From Streptomyces sp. NBC_01803 (GTDB lineage: Bacteria > Actinomycetota > Actinomycetes > Streptomycetales > Streptomycetaceae), in NCBI RefSeq assembly GCF_035917415.1, contig NZ_CP109073.1, positions 1,843,001 through 1,907,000 of the forward strand: 64,000 nt of DNA, given 5' to 3'. The translations under genes and the position numbers were made by a program. The notes below the pieces were generated by a model that was not told where the DNA came from, ran no database searches, and was given only the letters and a program-made list of their open reading frames with translations. Of the stretch, positions 8,682 to 20,486 are shown piece by piece; positions within the stretch are counted from its first letter, which is position 1, and each line of letters opens with the position of its first letter.

Positions 8682-8735
8682 CGTATCTCCCAGGTAGCCA
8701 CGGATAAGTTCGAGCGACTCTTTCTTGGGAAGCGC
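8682..8735. repeat. Direct repeat copy A (about 54 bp)
   Basis: Matches 10729-10783 in the same orientation with one single-base indel and two substitutions. The two copies bracket the methyltransferase gene, the duplicated-domain protein gene and the DUF397 gene. Confidence 0.85.
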
Positions 8736-8745
8736 GGGATGAACG
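8682..8745 (-). pseudogene. Remnant of XRE/DUF5753 regulator gene (C-terminal end)
   Basis: On the minus strand this stretch encodes ALPKKESLELIRGYLG, identical to the C-terminal region of the intact XRE regulator at 10709-11542. Upstream and downstream the match is lost and no start or helix-turn-helix is present. It is a fragment only. Confidence 0.7.
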
Positions 8746-8754
8746 ACGTCATCC

Positions 8755-8775
8755 GGATCATGGTCGGCGGGCACG
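8755..8775. repeat. 21-bp exact match to the small gene at 12264-12482
   Basis: GGATCATGGTCGGCGGGCAC plus one base is identical to 12310-12330. There it encodes the RIMVGGH part of a small hypothetical protein, and here the reading frame breaks down soon after. It supports the view that this gap is a decayed copy of the 10.5-12.5 kb cluster. Confidence 0.7.
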
Positions 8776-8881
8776 ACCTTCTGACGACCGGTTCTGGGGT
8801 AACGACTGGTCAGCGGGCCTGAAGAGCCCCGCCGGATCCTGGGGAGCCAGACGGGGCAGGGACAGCAGCTTTTGGGCGGTC

Positions 8882-9541
8882 TCAGCGCGTCCCGCGACCG
8901 ATCAGGGTGCCGATGTGGCCAGCCTTGGGAGCTTCGATCTCCCGTACGTCTGCTTCCTGGAACCCTGCCTTCATGAGAAGACGCTGCCACTTGCGAGGTG
9001 TGTAGCTGTACCGATAGGTGAACATGGCCTTTCCGGCGAAGCCGCCCTTGTACATTCCCTGCGGTCCGTAGGCGCCGGGAATAGCCGGGGGTTGGGAGAA
9101 GACGAACACTCCTCCCGGTCGCAGGTGACGGGCGACGAGCGGGAAGAGTCGTTCCGGGTCCGTGAACCACGCCGCGCCGAACATCGAATAGATAGCGTCG
9201 TACTCGTTCGTACTGTCGCTCAGGTATTGGAGTACCTCGGCGCAAACGAACTCAGCGCCGGTATCGCCCCACCGCTCGGTCACGTTGTTGACCATGACGG
9301 GCGAGAGGTCAACTCCAGTGGTGGAGATACCCTTTTGGGCCAGATAGGCGAGTGCCCGCCCAGTGCCACAACCGATCTCAAGAACGGACTTCGGGTCTCC
9401 CAGCAGTTCGGCCCCAGGTCCGTGATTCTCGTACTGAGTCCAGCGAAATACCGGTTCCGACTCGATTACAGTTTCCTTGGTACTCTCCGCGTAAGTATCC
9501 CAAAGTTCGCGCTCTGTAACGATGTTGTGTTGCGCGGGCAC
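8882..9541 (-). CDS. Class I SAM-dependent methyltransferase
   Basis: A 219-residue Rossmann methyltransferase. Motif I is VLEIGCGTGRALAYLA (about residues 53-68). GVDLSPVMV is motif II, and LRPGGVFVFSQPP is the beta-4/beta-5 region. The start is GTG at 9541 with AGGAGCG five bases upstream. Codon use and GC are visibly lower than in core neighbours (AAC, AAT, ATA, TCT codons occur), suggesting transfer. The substrate is unknown: the family includes small-molecule and antibiotic methyltransferases. It is divergent from the small duplicated-domain protein gene. Confidence 0.85.
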   Translation of the reverse strand: MPAQHNIVTERELWDTYAESTKETVIESEPVFRWTQYENHGPGAELLGDPKSVLEIGCGTGRALAYLAQKGISTTGVDLSPVMVNNVTERWGDTGAEFVCAEVLQYLSDSTNEYDAIYSMFGAAWFTDPERLFPLVARHLRPGGVFVFSQPPAIPGAYGPQGMYKGGFAGKAMFTYRYSYTPRKWQRLLMKAGFQEADVREIEAPKAGHIGTLIGRGTR

Positions 9542-9563
9542 GTCGCTCCTTTCCCTGGCGTGG

Positions 9564-9601
9564 CGCTGCCCCTACCGGTAGCGCAGTAGGTAGGGGCAGC
9601 G
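9564..9601. promoter_or_regulatory. 13-bp inverted repeat upstream of methyltransferase gene
   Basis: CGCTGCCCCTACC (9564-9576) is the exact reverse complement of 9589-9601, with a 12-base centre that itself begins GGTAGCG. It begins 23 bases upstream of the methyltransferase start. It could be an operator, or a hairpin in the 5' leader that hides or exposes the ribosome binding site. Confidence 0.5.
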
Positions 9602-9667
9602 ACTCTAGCGGAAGATCAGTGACTGTCCGGCACCTTGTTGTCGCACGGGGAGCAGTCGGCGCCGTCC

Positions 9668-9769
9668 ATGGCCCACAGCTCCTCGTCACCGCACCTTGGG
9701 CCAATGCTTTCCGAGAAGCGCATCGCTCAGTTGGATCAAGAAATTTCGACCCTCGATTATATCGGGTAG
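9668..9769 (+). CDS. Possible short ORF (33 residues), hypothetical
   Basis: ATG at 9668 opens a frame whose second half, MLSEKRIAQLDQEISTLDYIG, looks like a helical protein. It ends 17 bases before the GTG of the duplicated-domain protein. GGGGAG lies rather far upstream. No family is recognised, and it may be a leader peptide, the tail of a lost gene, or chance. Confidence 0.25.
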   Translation: MAHSSSSPHLGPMLSEKRIAQLDQEISTLDYIG

Positions 9770-9786
9770 CTCTAAAAGGAGACTCT

Positions 9787-10137
9787 GTGACTGACGAGCT
9801 GGGCCGCATCTTTCGAGAGGCGTGGATTTCTGGCGTTAAGAAACACTTCCCAGGTGAGCCCAAGCCTGGCTACATCACGCCGTGGGAAGAGACTCCGGAG
9901 TGGGAAAGGCAGGCCGCCACAGCAGTCTATGAGCAAATTCGGCAGTTCATTGAACTCAGCGGCGGGAACACGTCGAAACTCACTCGCGAACAGAAAGGGC
10001 GCTTTGTAGCCATCTGCTGGATCGCGCAGATCTACAGGCACATCGACTCACCGAAAGCTAGTTATGTTGCCGACTGGGATGCACTTCCCAAATGGCAGCG
10101 TGAGACTGACGCGGATATCTTCGAAGCAATCGAGTAG
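9787..10137 (+). CDS. Small protein with two tandem W-x-x-x-P-x-W repeats (RyR-like)
   Basis: A 116-residue protein starting at GTG 9787 with AAAAGGAGACTCT upstream. It consists of two similar halves. One has FREAWISGVKKHFPGEPKPGY then PWEETPEWERQAATAVYEQI. The other has VAICWIAQIYRHIDSPKASY then DWDALPKWQRETDADIFEAI. The conserved W-E/D-x-x-P-x-W-x-R core resembles the end of the RyR domain seen in many actinobacterial and phage small proteins; this assignment is tentative. A strong hairpin follows the stop. Function is unknown. Its lower GC matches the divergent methyltransferase gene. Confidence 0.7.
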   Translation: MTDELGRIFREAWISGVKKHFPGEPKPGYITPWEETPEWERQAATAVYEQIRQFIELSGGNTSKLTREQKGRFVAICWIAQIYRHIDSPKASYVADWDALPKWQRETDADIFEAIE

Positions 10138-10524
10138 CTTCCTATAGACGTGTTTGCGCCCCCGCACTGGCCGCGATGGCCAGCGCGGGGGCGCCCTATG
10201 TTAGCTATTGGCGACGTTCACCAACCGGACAGCAGTTCGGCCACTGAACAGAGCCATGCCGCAGGAGAACTCAATCCGCGTACGGTACACGGCTTCTCAC
10301 TGATCTCTCCCGAATTTTTGACCTGGATGCCGCCGCTGGTGAGACCAGTCCCTGAGCGACTCTTCGGGATCTTGAGATTCTGGTGTCGATCAGGGCGGGT
10401 GCCCGGCAGGCTTGTGTCTGCGGGTAGTTCGGAGCAGACATCGGGGAGACGGTGTGATTGTCCCCGCCCTCGCGGCGGCAGGTCCCCGGACGCCGGGTTC
10501 TGCCGCCGCTCAGCGTCCCCGCCG
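10138..10524. other. Intergenic interval without recognised gene
   Basis: This 387-base stretch begins with the terminator at 10156-10194. The remainder to the DUF397 stop shows no coding frame with Streptomyces codon bias and no RNA gene that I can recognise. Confidence 0.4.
10156..10194 (+). terminator. Hairpin terminator after the duplicated-domain protein gene
   Basis: A 17-base stem (GCGCCCCCGCACTGGCC, 10156-10172) pairs with 10178-10194 with a single mismatch around the loop GCGAT. It begins 18 bases after the stop at 10137. There is no T-run, as is usual in Streptomyces. Confidence 0.75.
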
Positions 10525-10725
10525 CTACTCCTTGACGGCGGAGACGAACGCGGCCCAGCCGGCCACGGGAAACACCAGCGCCGGGCCGTGCGGAGCTTTG
10601 CTGTCCCGGACCGGGACACCGTCCGGATAACCGTCCGACACCTCGACGCACCCGCCCTGTCCATTGTCGCTGTAGCTCGACTTGCGCCAAGCCCTCAGCG
10701 CGGACGCATCAGGAATCACATACAT
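10525..10725 (-). CDS. DUF397 domain protein
   Basis: A 66-residue DUF397 protein: MYVIPDASALRAWRKSSYSD, then GGCVEV, VPVRDSKAPHGPAL, and a closing W..FV. These small proteins are almost always found next to XRE/DUF5753 regulators in actinomycetes and behave like toxin-antitoxin-style or regulator-partner pairs. The ATG at 10725 has GGAGGATACGAGG upstream and overlaps the end of the regulator gene by 17 bases, so the pair is cotranscribed. Confidence 0.88.
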   Translation of the reverse strand: MYVIPDASALRAWRKSSYSDNGQGGCVEVSDGYPDGVPVRDSKAPHGPALVFPVAGWAAFVSAVKE

Positions 10726-11542
10726 CCTCGTATCCTCCCAGATAGCCACGGATAAGTTCGAGTGACTCTTTCTTGGGAAGCGCCATCGAACATCCGATTT
10801 CGAAGTATTGAACGAGCTCAGCGACCCTCTTGGGCGATTCTACTGGTTCGCCCGACGCGAAGCTCTCGACATAGGCGATCGTGGACCCGTCCTGGAGCGT
10901 CAGCAGCGTCAGCCCTCCGCCCAACATGGGATGCAACGCCTGCTCGAAGGGCAGCACTTGGATCACGACGCGCGGCTTCTCACCGATCTTCAGTATATGC
11001 TTGATTTGTTCCCGCATGAGGTCTTTTCTACCCGGGGGGCGCTTCAGTGCCGCTTCATCCATGATCGCCCAATAAAATGGCGATTCCTCATGGTTGAGCA
11101 AATGCTGCCGCTTGATCCGGATATTGGCGCGGGATTCGCGCTCGTCGCTGGATTCCCACGGCAGTGACACGCGGAACAACTCCGTCGCGTAGGTCCGCGT
11201 CTGAAGCAACCCGGGGATGAGGCTGCTGGTGAAAACCTGAATTCGCAGAGCCTCCCGTTCTCTGCGCAAAAAATCCCGGCTGTAGATCGGAATAGCCAAC
11301 TCCTGCGCCATCTCCAGCAGCTCCGCGAACAGATCCTGTGTGCCGAAGAACCTGTCCAGCTCTTTCACCAAGGCATCGGTCGCGGGCTGCTCGCCACGTT
11401 CGACCCGGCCGAGAAAGCCGTAGGGAAAGCGGATCTGCTCACCGAGGCCGCGCAGCGACAGGCCCGCGCTCTCGCGGGCCTTCCGCATCCTGCGGCTCAG
11501 CATCGCGCTCGGGGTCGGCCGGTCGTCGTCGTACAACTCCAT
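10709..11542 (-). CDS. XRE-family regulator with DUF5753 (Scr1-type) domain
   Basis: A 277-residue regulator. The N-terminal helix-turn-helix is LSRRMRKARESAGLSLRGLG then PYGFLGRVERGEQPAT (about residues 15-55). The DUF5753 ligand or partner domain follows, with IQVFTSSLIPGLLQTRTYA and YWAIMDEAALKRPPGRKDLM. It belongs to a large Streptomyces paralogue group that pairs with DUF397 proteins. The start is ATG (MELYDDDRPTP) at 11542. The C-terminal LPKKESLELIRGYLGGYEDVC has a decayed copy at 8682-8745. Confidence 0.9.
   Translation of the reverse strand: MELYDDDRPTPSAMLSRRMRKARESAGLSLRGLGEQIRFPYGFLGRVERGEQPATDALVKELDRFFGTQDLFAELLEMAQELAIPIYSRDFLRREREALRIQVFTSSLIPGLLQTRTYATELFRVSLPWESSDERESRANIRIKRQHLLNHEESPFYWAIMDEAALKRPPGRKDLMREQIKHILKIGEKPRVVIQVLPFEQALHPMLGGGLTLLTLQDGSTIAYVESFASGEPVESPKRVAELVQYFEIGCSMALPKKESLELIRGYLGGYEDVCDS
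10729..10783. repeat. Direct repeat copy B (about 55 bp)
   Basis: This is the copy of 8682-8735 that lies within the intact XRE regulator gene, covering the codons for its C-terminus. See copy A for the match. Confidence 0.85.
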
Positions 11543-11749
11543 CGAACGGTTGCTCCAACTCGCTGTGTCCTCGGGAATTTTGGGCTCGGGCCGGGTGTGT
11601 ACTCAACGTGGCCGAACGGCAATAGTGTTACCCACACAGTCCGTTCTCGGTCAATACCGCGAAATCCCGTTCGACCGGCGGACGCAAAAGCCCCGGCGAC
11701 GGCTGCCACCGTCCCGAGGCGCGGTCAACACTGGATCAGGAGCGTCAAC

Positions 11750-11920
11750 ATGTTGCAGTTTATCGCCCGCACCGGGCCATCGGAACCCGCGGAAAACGAC
11801 CAGCCCGGGGCGCAGTCCGGCGGTGGGCAGGAACAGTCCGTGACGTTGGCTGAGTTGCGGGAGCGCGCCGATGAGTTGGGAAAGCAGATCGACGCGCATC
11901 TCGAAGGGATCAGGAAGTGA
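11750..11920 (+). CDS. Small hydrophilic protein, hypothetical
   Basis: A 56-residue protein. After MLQFIARTGPSEPAE the second half (VTLAELRERADELGKQIDAH) should form a single amphipathic helix. ATG 11750 has CAGGAGCG upstream. Its TGA overlaps the GTG of the DUF7848 gene by 3 bases, placing it first in a three-gene operon divergent from the XRE gene. No family is recognised; similar short helical proteins are common beside XRE/DUF397 loci. Confidence 0.65.
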   Translation: MLQFIARTGPSEPAENDQPGAQSGGGQEQSVTLAELRERADELGKQIDAHLEGIRK

Positions 11921-12264
11921 GCACCGTTCTGGCCGGTGCCGAGTGGGTGGTGCGGGCGGAGGACGAGGAGGCATGTGGTGTCATCTGTCTGCTGTGTTCG
12001 GCGGAGTCGGGCCCGGACGCCGGGAGTCCACGCCTCGCCGGGGTGTGGGCCATCGAGCACGCCCGGCGCAACGTTGCCGGGCATGATCAGTTCCTCGCCA
12101 CCGCCCGCGTGTACTGGCGGGCCGTTCCCCGGACGCGCCCGGCGGCCCGGCCGCCGGGACCCGAGCCGATGGCGAAGGGCCGGCCGGTGTGGGCGGATGT
12201 CGTCGCCGGGTCGGCGCTGTTGGGGCTCGTCGTGCTGGCGGCGGTGACCCTGTCGTGGGGGTGA
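11917..12264 (+). CDS. DUF7848-like protein with C-terminal membrane helix
   Basis: A 115-residue protein. The N-terminal part has the pattern of the Streptomyces DUF7848 family: a Cys pair region (CGVICLLCSAESG), then VWAIEHARRNVAGHDQFLATARVYWRAVP. The pattern of two Cys and a His suggests possible metal binding. A single C-terminal membrane segment (VVAGSALLGLVVLAAVTLSWG) is an addition I do not expect in typical members. It starts at GTG 11917, overlapping the preceding gene, and overlaps the following one. Confidence 0.7.
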   Translation: MSTVLAGAEWVVRAEDEEACGVICLLCSAESGPDAGSPRLAGVWAIEHARRNVAGHDQFLATARVYWRAVPRTRPAARPPGPEPMAKGRPVWADVVAGSALLGLVVLAAVTLSWG

Positions 12265-12482
12265 TGGTGTCCGTCGAGATCGACACCGGGACCGTCCGGC
12301 GCGGGGATCGGATCATGGTCGGCGGGCACGTCTTCACCGTCGAGGACATGACCGCTTTGCCGCAGGGCGGGAAGCGCCTGGACTTCGCGTCGGGCGAGTC
12401 CCTGACGATGCGTCCCACCACCGTCCTGTGGGCCACCCGCCAGGTCGATCCCAGACGGCCGGCTCGCGTCCAACCCAGGTAG
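12264..12482 (+). CDS. Small hypothetical protein (beta-rich, 72 residues)
   Basis: MVSVEIDTGTVRRGDRIMVG continues into HVFTVEDMTALPQGGKRLDF and then SLTMRPTTVLWATRQVDPRRP. The pattern suggests a compact beta-barrel, similar to small Streptomyces proteins found in DUF7848/XRE operons. The ATG overlaps the stop of the preceding gene by one base; GTG at 12261 is an alternative. A 21-base piece of this gene also occurs at 8755-8775. Function is unknown. Confidence 0.65.
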   Translation: MVSVEIDTGTVRRGDRIMVGGHVFTVEDMTALPQGGKRLDFASGESLTMRPTTVLWATRQVDPRRPARVQPR

Positions 12483-12826
12483 AGCGGCGCGGGGCCGGAG
12501 ATCGATCGCGTGACGAGAGAAGCGGCGACGTGTGGGGGGATCTTGTCGCCCTCGTCGCAGCGGGCGTCGGAGCCGAAGAACTCGTCGGCCTCCCGCCGCG
12601 GGCGGGCGTACGGCCGAAGCGGCACCAGCCCGAGTCCCGGCACGGCCTCGGCGAGGCGGGCCACCGCGTCGTCACGGCGATCCGGAGGACGGCGGACGAG
12701 CCGACGTCCGGCCGGCCCGGCACGACGGAAGCGGGAGCCCCCGCCGTCCGCGCCGCCACAGGCTGGGCGCGGACGGCGGGGCTTCACGGTCCGCCCGGTC
12801 TCATCCTCCGGATAATCCGGGCGGTC
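12483..12826. other. Intergenic interval with possible coding remnant and terminator
   Basis: The interval lies between the small-gene operon and pfkA, which converge. On the minus strand around 12530-12690 one frame keeps strong GC third-position bias and reads AVARLAEAVPGLGLVPLRPY then ADEFFGSDARCDEGDKIPPH, but has no proper start or end. It may be a decayed gene. The terminator is listed separately. Confidence 0.4.
12739..12781. terminator. Bidirectional hairpin terminator
   Basis: A perfect 16-base stem: CCCCGCCGTCCGCGCC at 12739-12754 pairs with 12766-12781 around an 11-base loop. It sits between the rightward small-gene operon and the leftward pfkA gene and can serve both. Confidence 0.8.
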
Positions 12827-13852
12827 TCAGAAAACCGCTTCGGTCTCGTCCATCCGGTTCTGCGGGACCCGCTTGAGCTCCATCGTCGCCGTCGCCAGCG
12901 GCGTCATCACGATGTCCGTGCCGCGCAGCGCCGTCATCTTGCCGAACTCGCTCCGGTGCGCGGCCTCCACCGCGTGCCAGCCGAAGCGGGTCGCCAGCAC
13001 CCGGTCGTAGGCCGTCGGGGTGCCACCGCGCTGGATGTGGCCCAGCACCATCGCCCGGGCCTCCTTGCCGAGCCGGTGCTCCAGCTCGCTCGCCAGCCGG
13101 TTGCCGATGCCGGTGAACCGCTCGTGACCGTACGGGTCGATCTCGCCGCGCTCGTACGGCATCGAGCCCTCGGCCGGGCGGGCGCCCTCGGCGACGCAGA
13201 TCACCGCGAACTTCTTGCCACGCGCGAACCGCTCCTCGATCATCTTGCACAGGTCGTCCACCTGGAACGGCCGCTCCGGGACGCAGATGCCGTGCGCGCC
13301 GCCGGCCATCCCGGCCTCCAGCGCGATCCAGCCCGCGTGCCGACCCATGACCTCGACCACCATCACCCGCTGATGTGATTCGGCGGTGGTCTTCAGCCGG
13401 TCGATGGCCTCCGTGGCCACGCCCACCGCCGTGTCGAAGCCGAAGGTGCGGTCGGTGGCGGAGATGTCGTTGTCGATGGTCTTGGGCACGCCCACCACGG
13501 GAATCCCCGCGTCGGAGAGCATGCGGGCGGCGGTCAGGGTGCCCTCGCCGCCGATCGGGATGAGCGCGTCGAGGCTCAGCTCGCGTTGGAGCGCCTCGGC
13601 GTTGTCGCACGCCTCGCGGAGCCGGTGCCGCTCCAGGCGGCTGGAACCGAGGATGGTCCCGCCGCGCGCGAGAATGCCGCTGACCTCGTTGATGTCCAGC
13701 TCGCGGTACCTGCCCTCCAGCAGCCCTTTGAATCCGTCTTCGAAACCGATGACCTGGTCGCCGCGGTCCACCACCGCGCGATGCACGACCGACCGGATCA
13801 CTGCGTTCAGACCCGGGCAGTCGCCGCCCGCGGTGAGAACTCCGATGCGCAT
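12827..13852 (-). CDS. pfkA: 6-phosphofructokinase
   Basis: A 341-residue phosphofructokinase that phosphorylates fructose 6-phosphate in glycolysis. The start MRIGVLTAGGDCPGLNAVIR carries the nucleotide loop. PIGGEGT has Gly at the position where pyrophosphate enzymes carry Asp, favouring ATP as donor. PKTIDND contains the catalytic Asp, and MGRHAGWIA and HIQRGGTPTAYDR are substrate-binding motifs. Lys in PKTIDND is usual for this actinobacterial ATP clade. It is divergent from pta-ackA with about 250 bases between. Confidence 0.96.
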   Translation of the reverse strand: MRIGVLTAGGDCPGLNAVIRSVVHRAVVDRGDQVIGFEDGFKGLLEGRYRELDINEVSGILARGGTILGSSRLERHRLREACDNAEALQRELSLDALIPIGGEGTLTAARMLSDAGIPVVGVPKTIDNDISATDRTFGFDTAVGVATEAIDRLKTTAESHQRVMVVEVMGRHAGWIALEAGMAGGAHGICVPERPFQVDDLCKMIEERFARGKKFAVICVAEGARPAEGSMPYERGEIDPYGHERFTGIGNRLASELEHRLGKEARAMVLGHIQRGGTPTAYDRVLATRFGWHAVEAAHRSEFGKMTALRGTDIVMTPLATATMELKRVPQNRMDETEAVF

Positions 13853-14102
13853 GCGATGCTCTCCTGCTCGCTGTCGAAACTGGGGAACGGACGGTGAGGG
13901 TGGGTGAGGGTGGTGAGCCGCTTCCTCGCGACCGCCCGAATTGTGTCACGACGTGCCGTGTCATTCGAACGGCGTGCGCCGCACCCGCCGCGCGCCCTGC
14001 CCCTGGGCGCGGGTACGGTCGAGGAGTAGGCCATGAGTTGGTCGATGAGTGGGATATTGCCCGCGCCTCCGGCGGCCAAGCTTGAAGGGGACGGGAAACG
14101 AC

Positions 14103-16249
14103 GTGACGCGCAGCGTGTACGTGGCCGGGATCGGCCGCGGTGACGGTCGGCAGGTGGTCGAGCTCGGGGTGATGGAGCTGCTGACCCGCCAGGTGGACCG
14201 GGTCGGGCTGTTCCGGCCGCTGGCCCATGAGGGGCCTGATCCGGTGCTGGACCTGCTGCGCGGCCGGTACCGCCTCACCCAGCCGCCGGCGGACGCCCGG
14301 GGCATGGGATACGCGCGGGCGGCGGCGCTCCAGGCGGAGCTGGGGATGGACGAGCTGGTGACCCGCCTGGTGGACCGGTTCCACGCGGTCGCGCGGGACT
14401 ACGAAGTGGTCCTGGTGCTCGGCACCGACTACGCCGACACGCAGCTCCCGGCGGAGCTGACGCTCAACGCTCGGCTGGCCAACGAGTTCGGCGCGGGCGT
14501 GCTGCCCGTGGTCCCTGGCCTGGGCCACAGCGCCGAGTCGCTGGTCGCCGAGGTGCGCAACGCCCACCACGCCTTCGCCTCGCTCGGCTGCGACGTCGTC
14601 GCCATGATCGCCAACCGGGTCGCGGACGGCGACGCGGTGCGGGCCGCCCGGGAGCTGGACGGCCACCTGCCGGTGCCGGTGTACGCGCTGCCCGAGGAGC
14701 CGGCGCTCGCCGCGCCGACCGTGGCGCAGGTCGTGGACGCGCTGGGCGCCGACGTGCTCCAGGGCGACGGCACGGGCCTGGCGCGCGACGTGCGGGACTT
14801 CGTCTTCGGCGGCGCCATGCTGCCGACCTTCCTGACCGCGCTGACCGAGGGCTGCTTGGTGATCACCCCGGGCGACCGGGCGGATCTCGTGGTCGGGGCG
14901 CTGGCCGCGCACTCCGCCGGGGCGCCGCCGATCGCGGGCGTGCTGCTGACGCTGGGCGAGCACCCGGGCCGGGAGACGATGGCGCTGGCCGCCCGGCTGG
15001 CCCCCGGCACCCCGGTGCTGTCGGTCGCCGAGGGCTCCTTCCCCACCGCGACCGAGCTCTCCGGCCTGGAGGGGAAGCTGACCGCCGCCACGCCGCGCAA
15101 GGCGGAGATCGCGCTCGGTCTGTTCGAAGCGCACGTCGACACGGCCACGCTGCTGCGGCGGGTCTCGGTGGCGCGCGGCGACCGCGTCACGCCGATGATG
15201 TTCGAGCACGAGCTGATCGAGCGCTCGCGCACCGACCGGCGCCATGTCGTGCTGCCGGAGGGCACCGAGGAGCGGGTGCTGCGCGCGGCCGAGGTGCTGC
15301 TGCGGCGGAACGTGTGCGATCTGACGCTGCTCGGCGACGAGGCCGTGATCCGCAAGCGCGCGGCGGACCTGGGCATCGACCTGGGGCTGCCGGGCGTGGA
15401 CGAGCCGGCCGGCGGGGGCGCGGCGGCCTCGGCCCGGGTGGTGGATCCGGTGACCTCGCCGCTGCGCGACCGGTTCGCCGAGGTGTACGCGAAGCTGCGG
15501 GCGCACAAGGGGGTCACGGTGGAGCTGGCCCACGACATCGTGGCGGACGTGTCGTACTTCGGGACGCTGATGATCAAGGAGGGCCTGGCCGACGGGATGG
15601 TCTCGGGCGCCGCGCACTCGACGGCGGCGACGATCAGGCCGGCCTTCGAGGTGATCAGAACCCGGCCGGAGGCGTCGATCGTGTCGTCCGTCTTCTTCAT
15701 GTGCCTGGCCGACAAGGTGCTGGTGTACGGCGACTGCGCGGTCAATCCGGACCCGGACGCGGCGCAGCTCGCGGACATCGCCATCCAGTCGGCGGCGACG
15801 GCCGCCCAGTTCGGGGTGGAGCCCAGGATCGCGATGCTGTCGTACTCGACGGGAACCTCGGGCTCGGGTGCCGACGTCGAGAAGGTGCGGGAGGCGACCG
15901 AGTTGGTGCGGCGGCTGCGGCCCGACCTCAAGGTGGAGGGACCGATCCAGTACGACGCGGCGGTGGAGCCGTCGGTGGCGGCGACGAAGCTGCCGGGCTC
16001 GGCCGTGGCCGGGCAGGCGACGGTCCTGGTCTTCCCCGATCTGAACACCGGGAACAACACGTACAAGGCCGTGCAGCGGTCGGCCGGCGCGGTCGCGGTG
16101 GGCCCGGTGCTCCAGGGCCTGCGCAAGCCGGTCAACGACCTGTCGCGCGGCGCGCTGGTGCAGGACATCGTCAACACGGTCGCGATCACCGCGATCCAGG
16201 CACAGCAGACACAACAGACACAGCAGGCACAGCGGCGAGGAGTGGGAAC

Positions 16250-16253
<4 letters not shown>
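14103..16253 (+). CDS. pta: Phosphate acetyltransferase (three-domain type)
   Basis: A 716-residue enzyme that interconverts acetyl-CoA and acetyl phosphate. The domains are an N-terminal dethiobiotin-synthase-like domain whose P-loop is degenerate (YVAGIGRGDGRQVVELG), a middle DRTGG domain (about 210-320), and the catalytic PTA domain (from about residue 375: HELIERSRTDRRHVVLPEGT, with SYSTGTSGSGADVEKVREAT near the CoA site). GTG 14103 follows GGGGACGGGAAACGAC. The last residues are an odd Gln/Thr tract (QAQQTQQTQQAQ). The stop overlaps ackA by 4 bases. Confidence 0.95.
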
Positions 16254-17452
<1,199 letters not shown>

Positions 17453-17512
17453 GTTTCGCTAGTCTGACACCGTCAATTATTCCGCCTCGGAACAAATCGA
17501 TAGGATCGCCCC

Positions 17513-18940
<1,428 letters not shown>

Positions 18941-18941
18941 C

Positions 18942-18973
18942 GGACGGCCGGCGGTCCGGAGGCCCGGCCGTCC
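18942..18973. terminator. Terminator between pyk and the acidic-protein operon
   Basis: A 10-base perfect stem GGACGGCCGG (18942-18951) pairs with 18964-18973 around a 12-base loop. It starts two bases after the pyk stop and lies between convergent genes. Confidence 0.75.
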
Positions 18974-18983
18974 CCACCGGTGG

Positions 18984-20475
<1,492 letters not shown>

Positions 20476-20486
<11 letters not shown>

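Larger units (their letters stand above)
8523..8881. other. Intergenic interval with decayed gene fragments
   Basis: This 359-base gap has no intact gene. It contains two pieces matching genes 2-3.5 kb downstream: the DUF5753 gene end at 8682-8735 and a fragment at 8755-8775 matching the small gene at 12264-12482. The rest has no readable function. It looks like the scar of a lost copy of the neighbouring cluster. Confidence 0.6.
9542..9786. other. Divergent control region between methyltransferase and small protein genes
   Basis: A 245-base gap of lower GC. It carries the inverted repeat at 9564-9601 close to the methyltransferase start. A possible short open frame at 9668-9769 is listed separately. 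Confidence 0.4.

Noticed and set aside
8882..10137. Methyltransferase with duplicated-domain protein as a restriction-modification system
   Set aside because: The methyltransferase lacks the DPPY/NPPY or Pro-Cys motifs of DNA methyltransferases and no nuclease is present; it looks like a small-molecule enzyme.
14033..14143. Short open frame (36 codons) with GAGGAGT upstream, overlapping the pta start
   Set aside because: No homologue is recognised and its second half overlaps pta with typical shadow composition; a chance ribosome-binding-like sequence is likelier than a leader peptide.
12801..16214. A minus-strand open frame of over 1100 codons across pta and pfkA
   Set aside because: It is antisense to pta, full of His/Arg/Gln low complexity, and has no recognisable motif.
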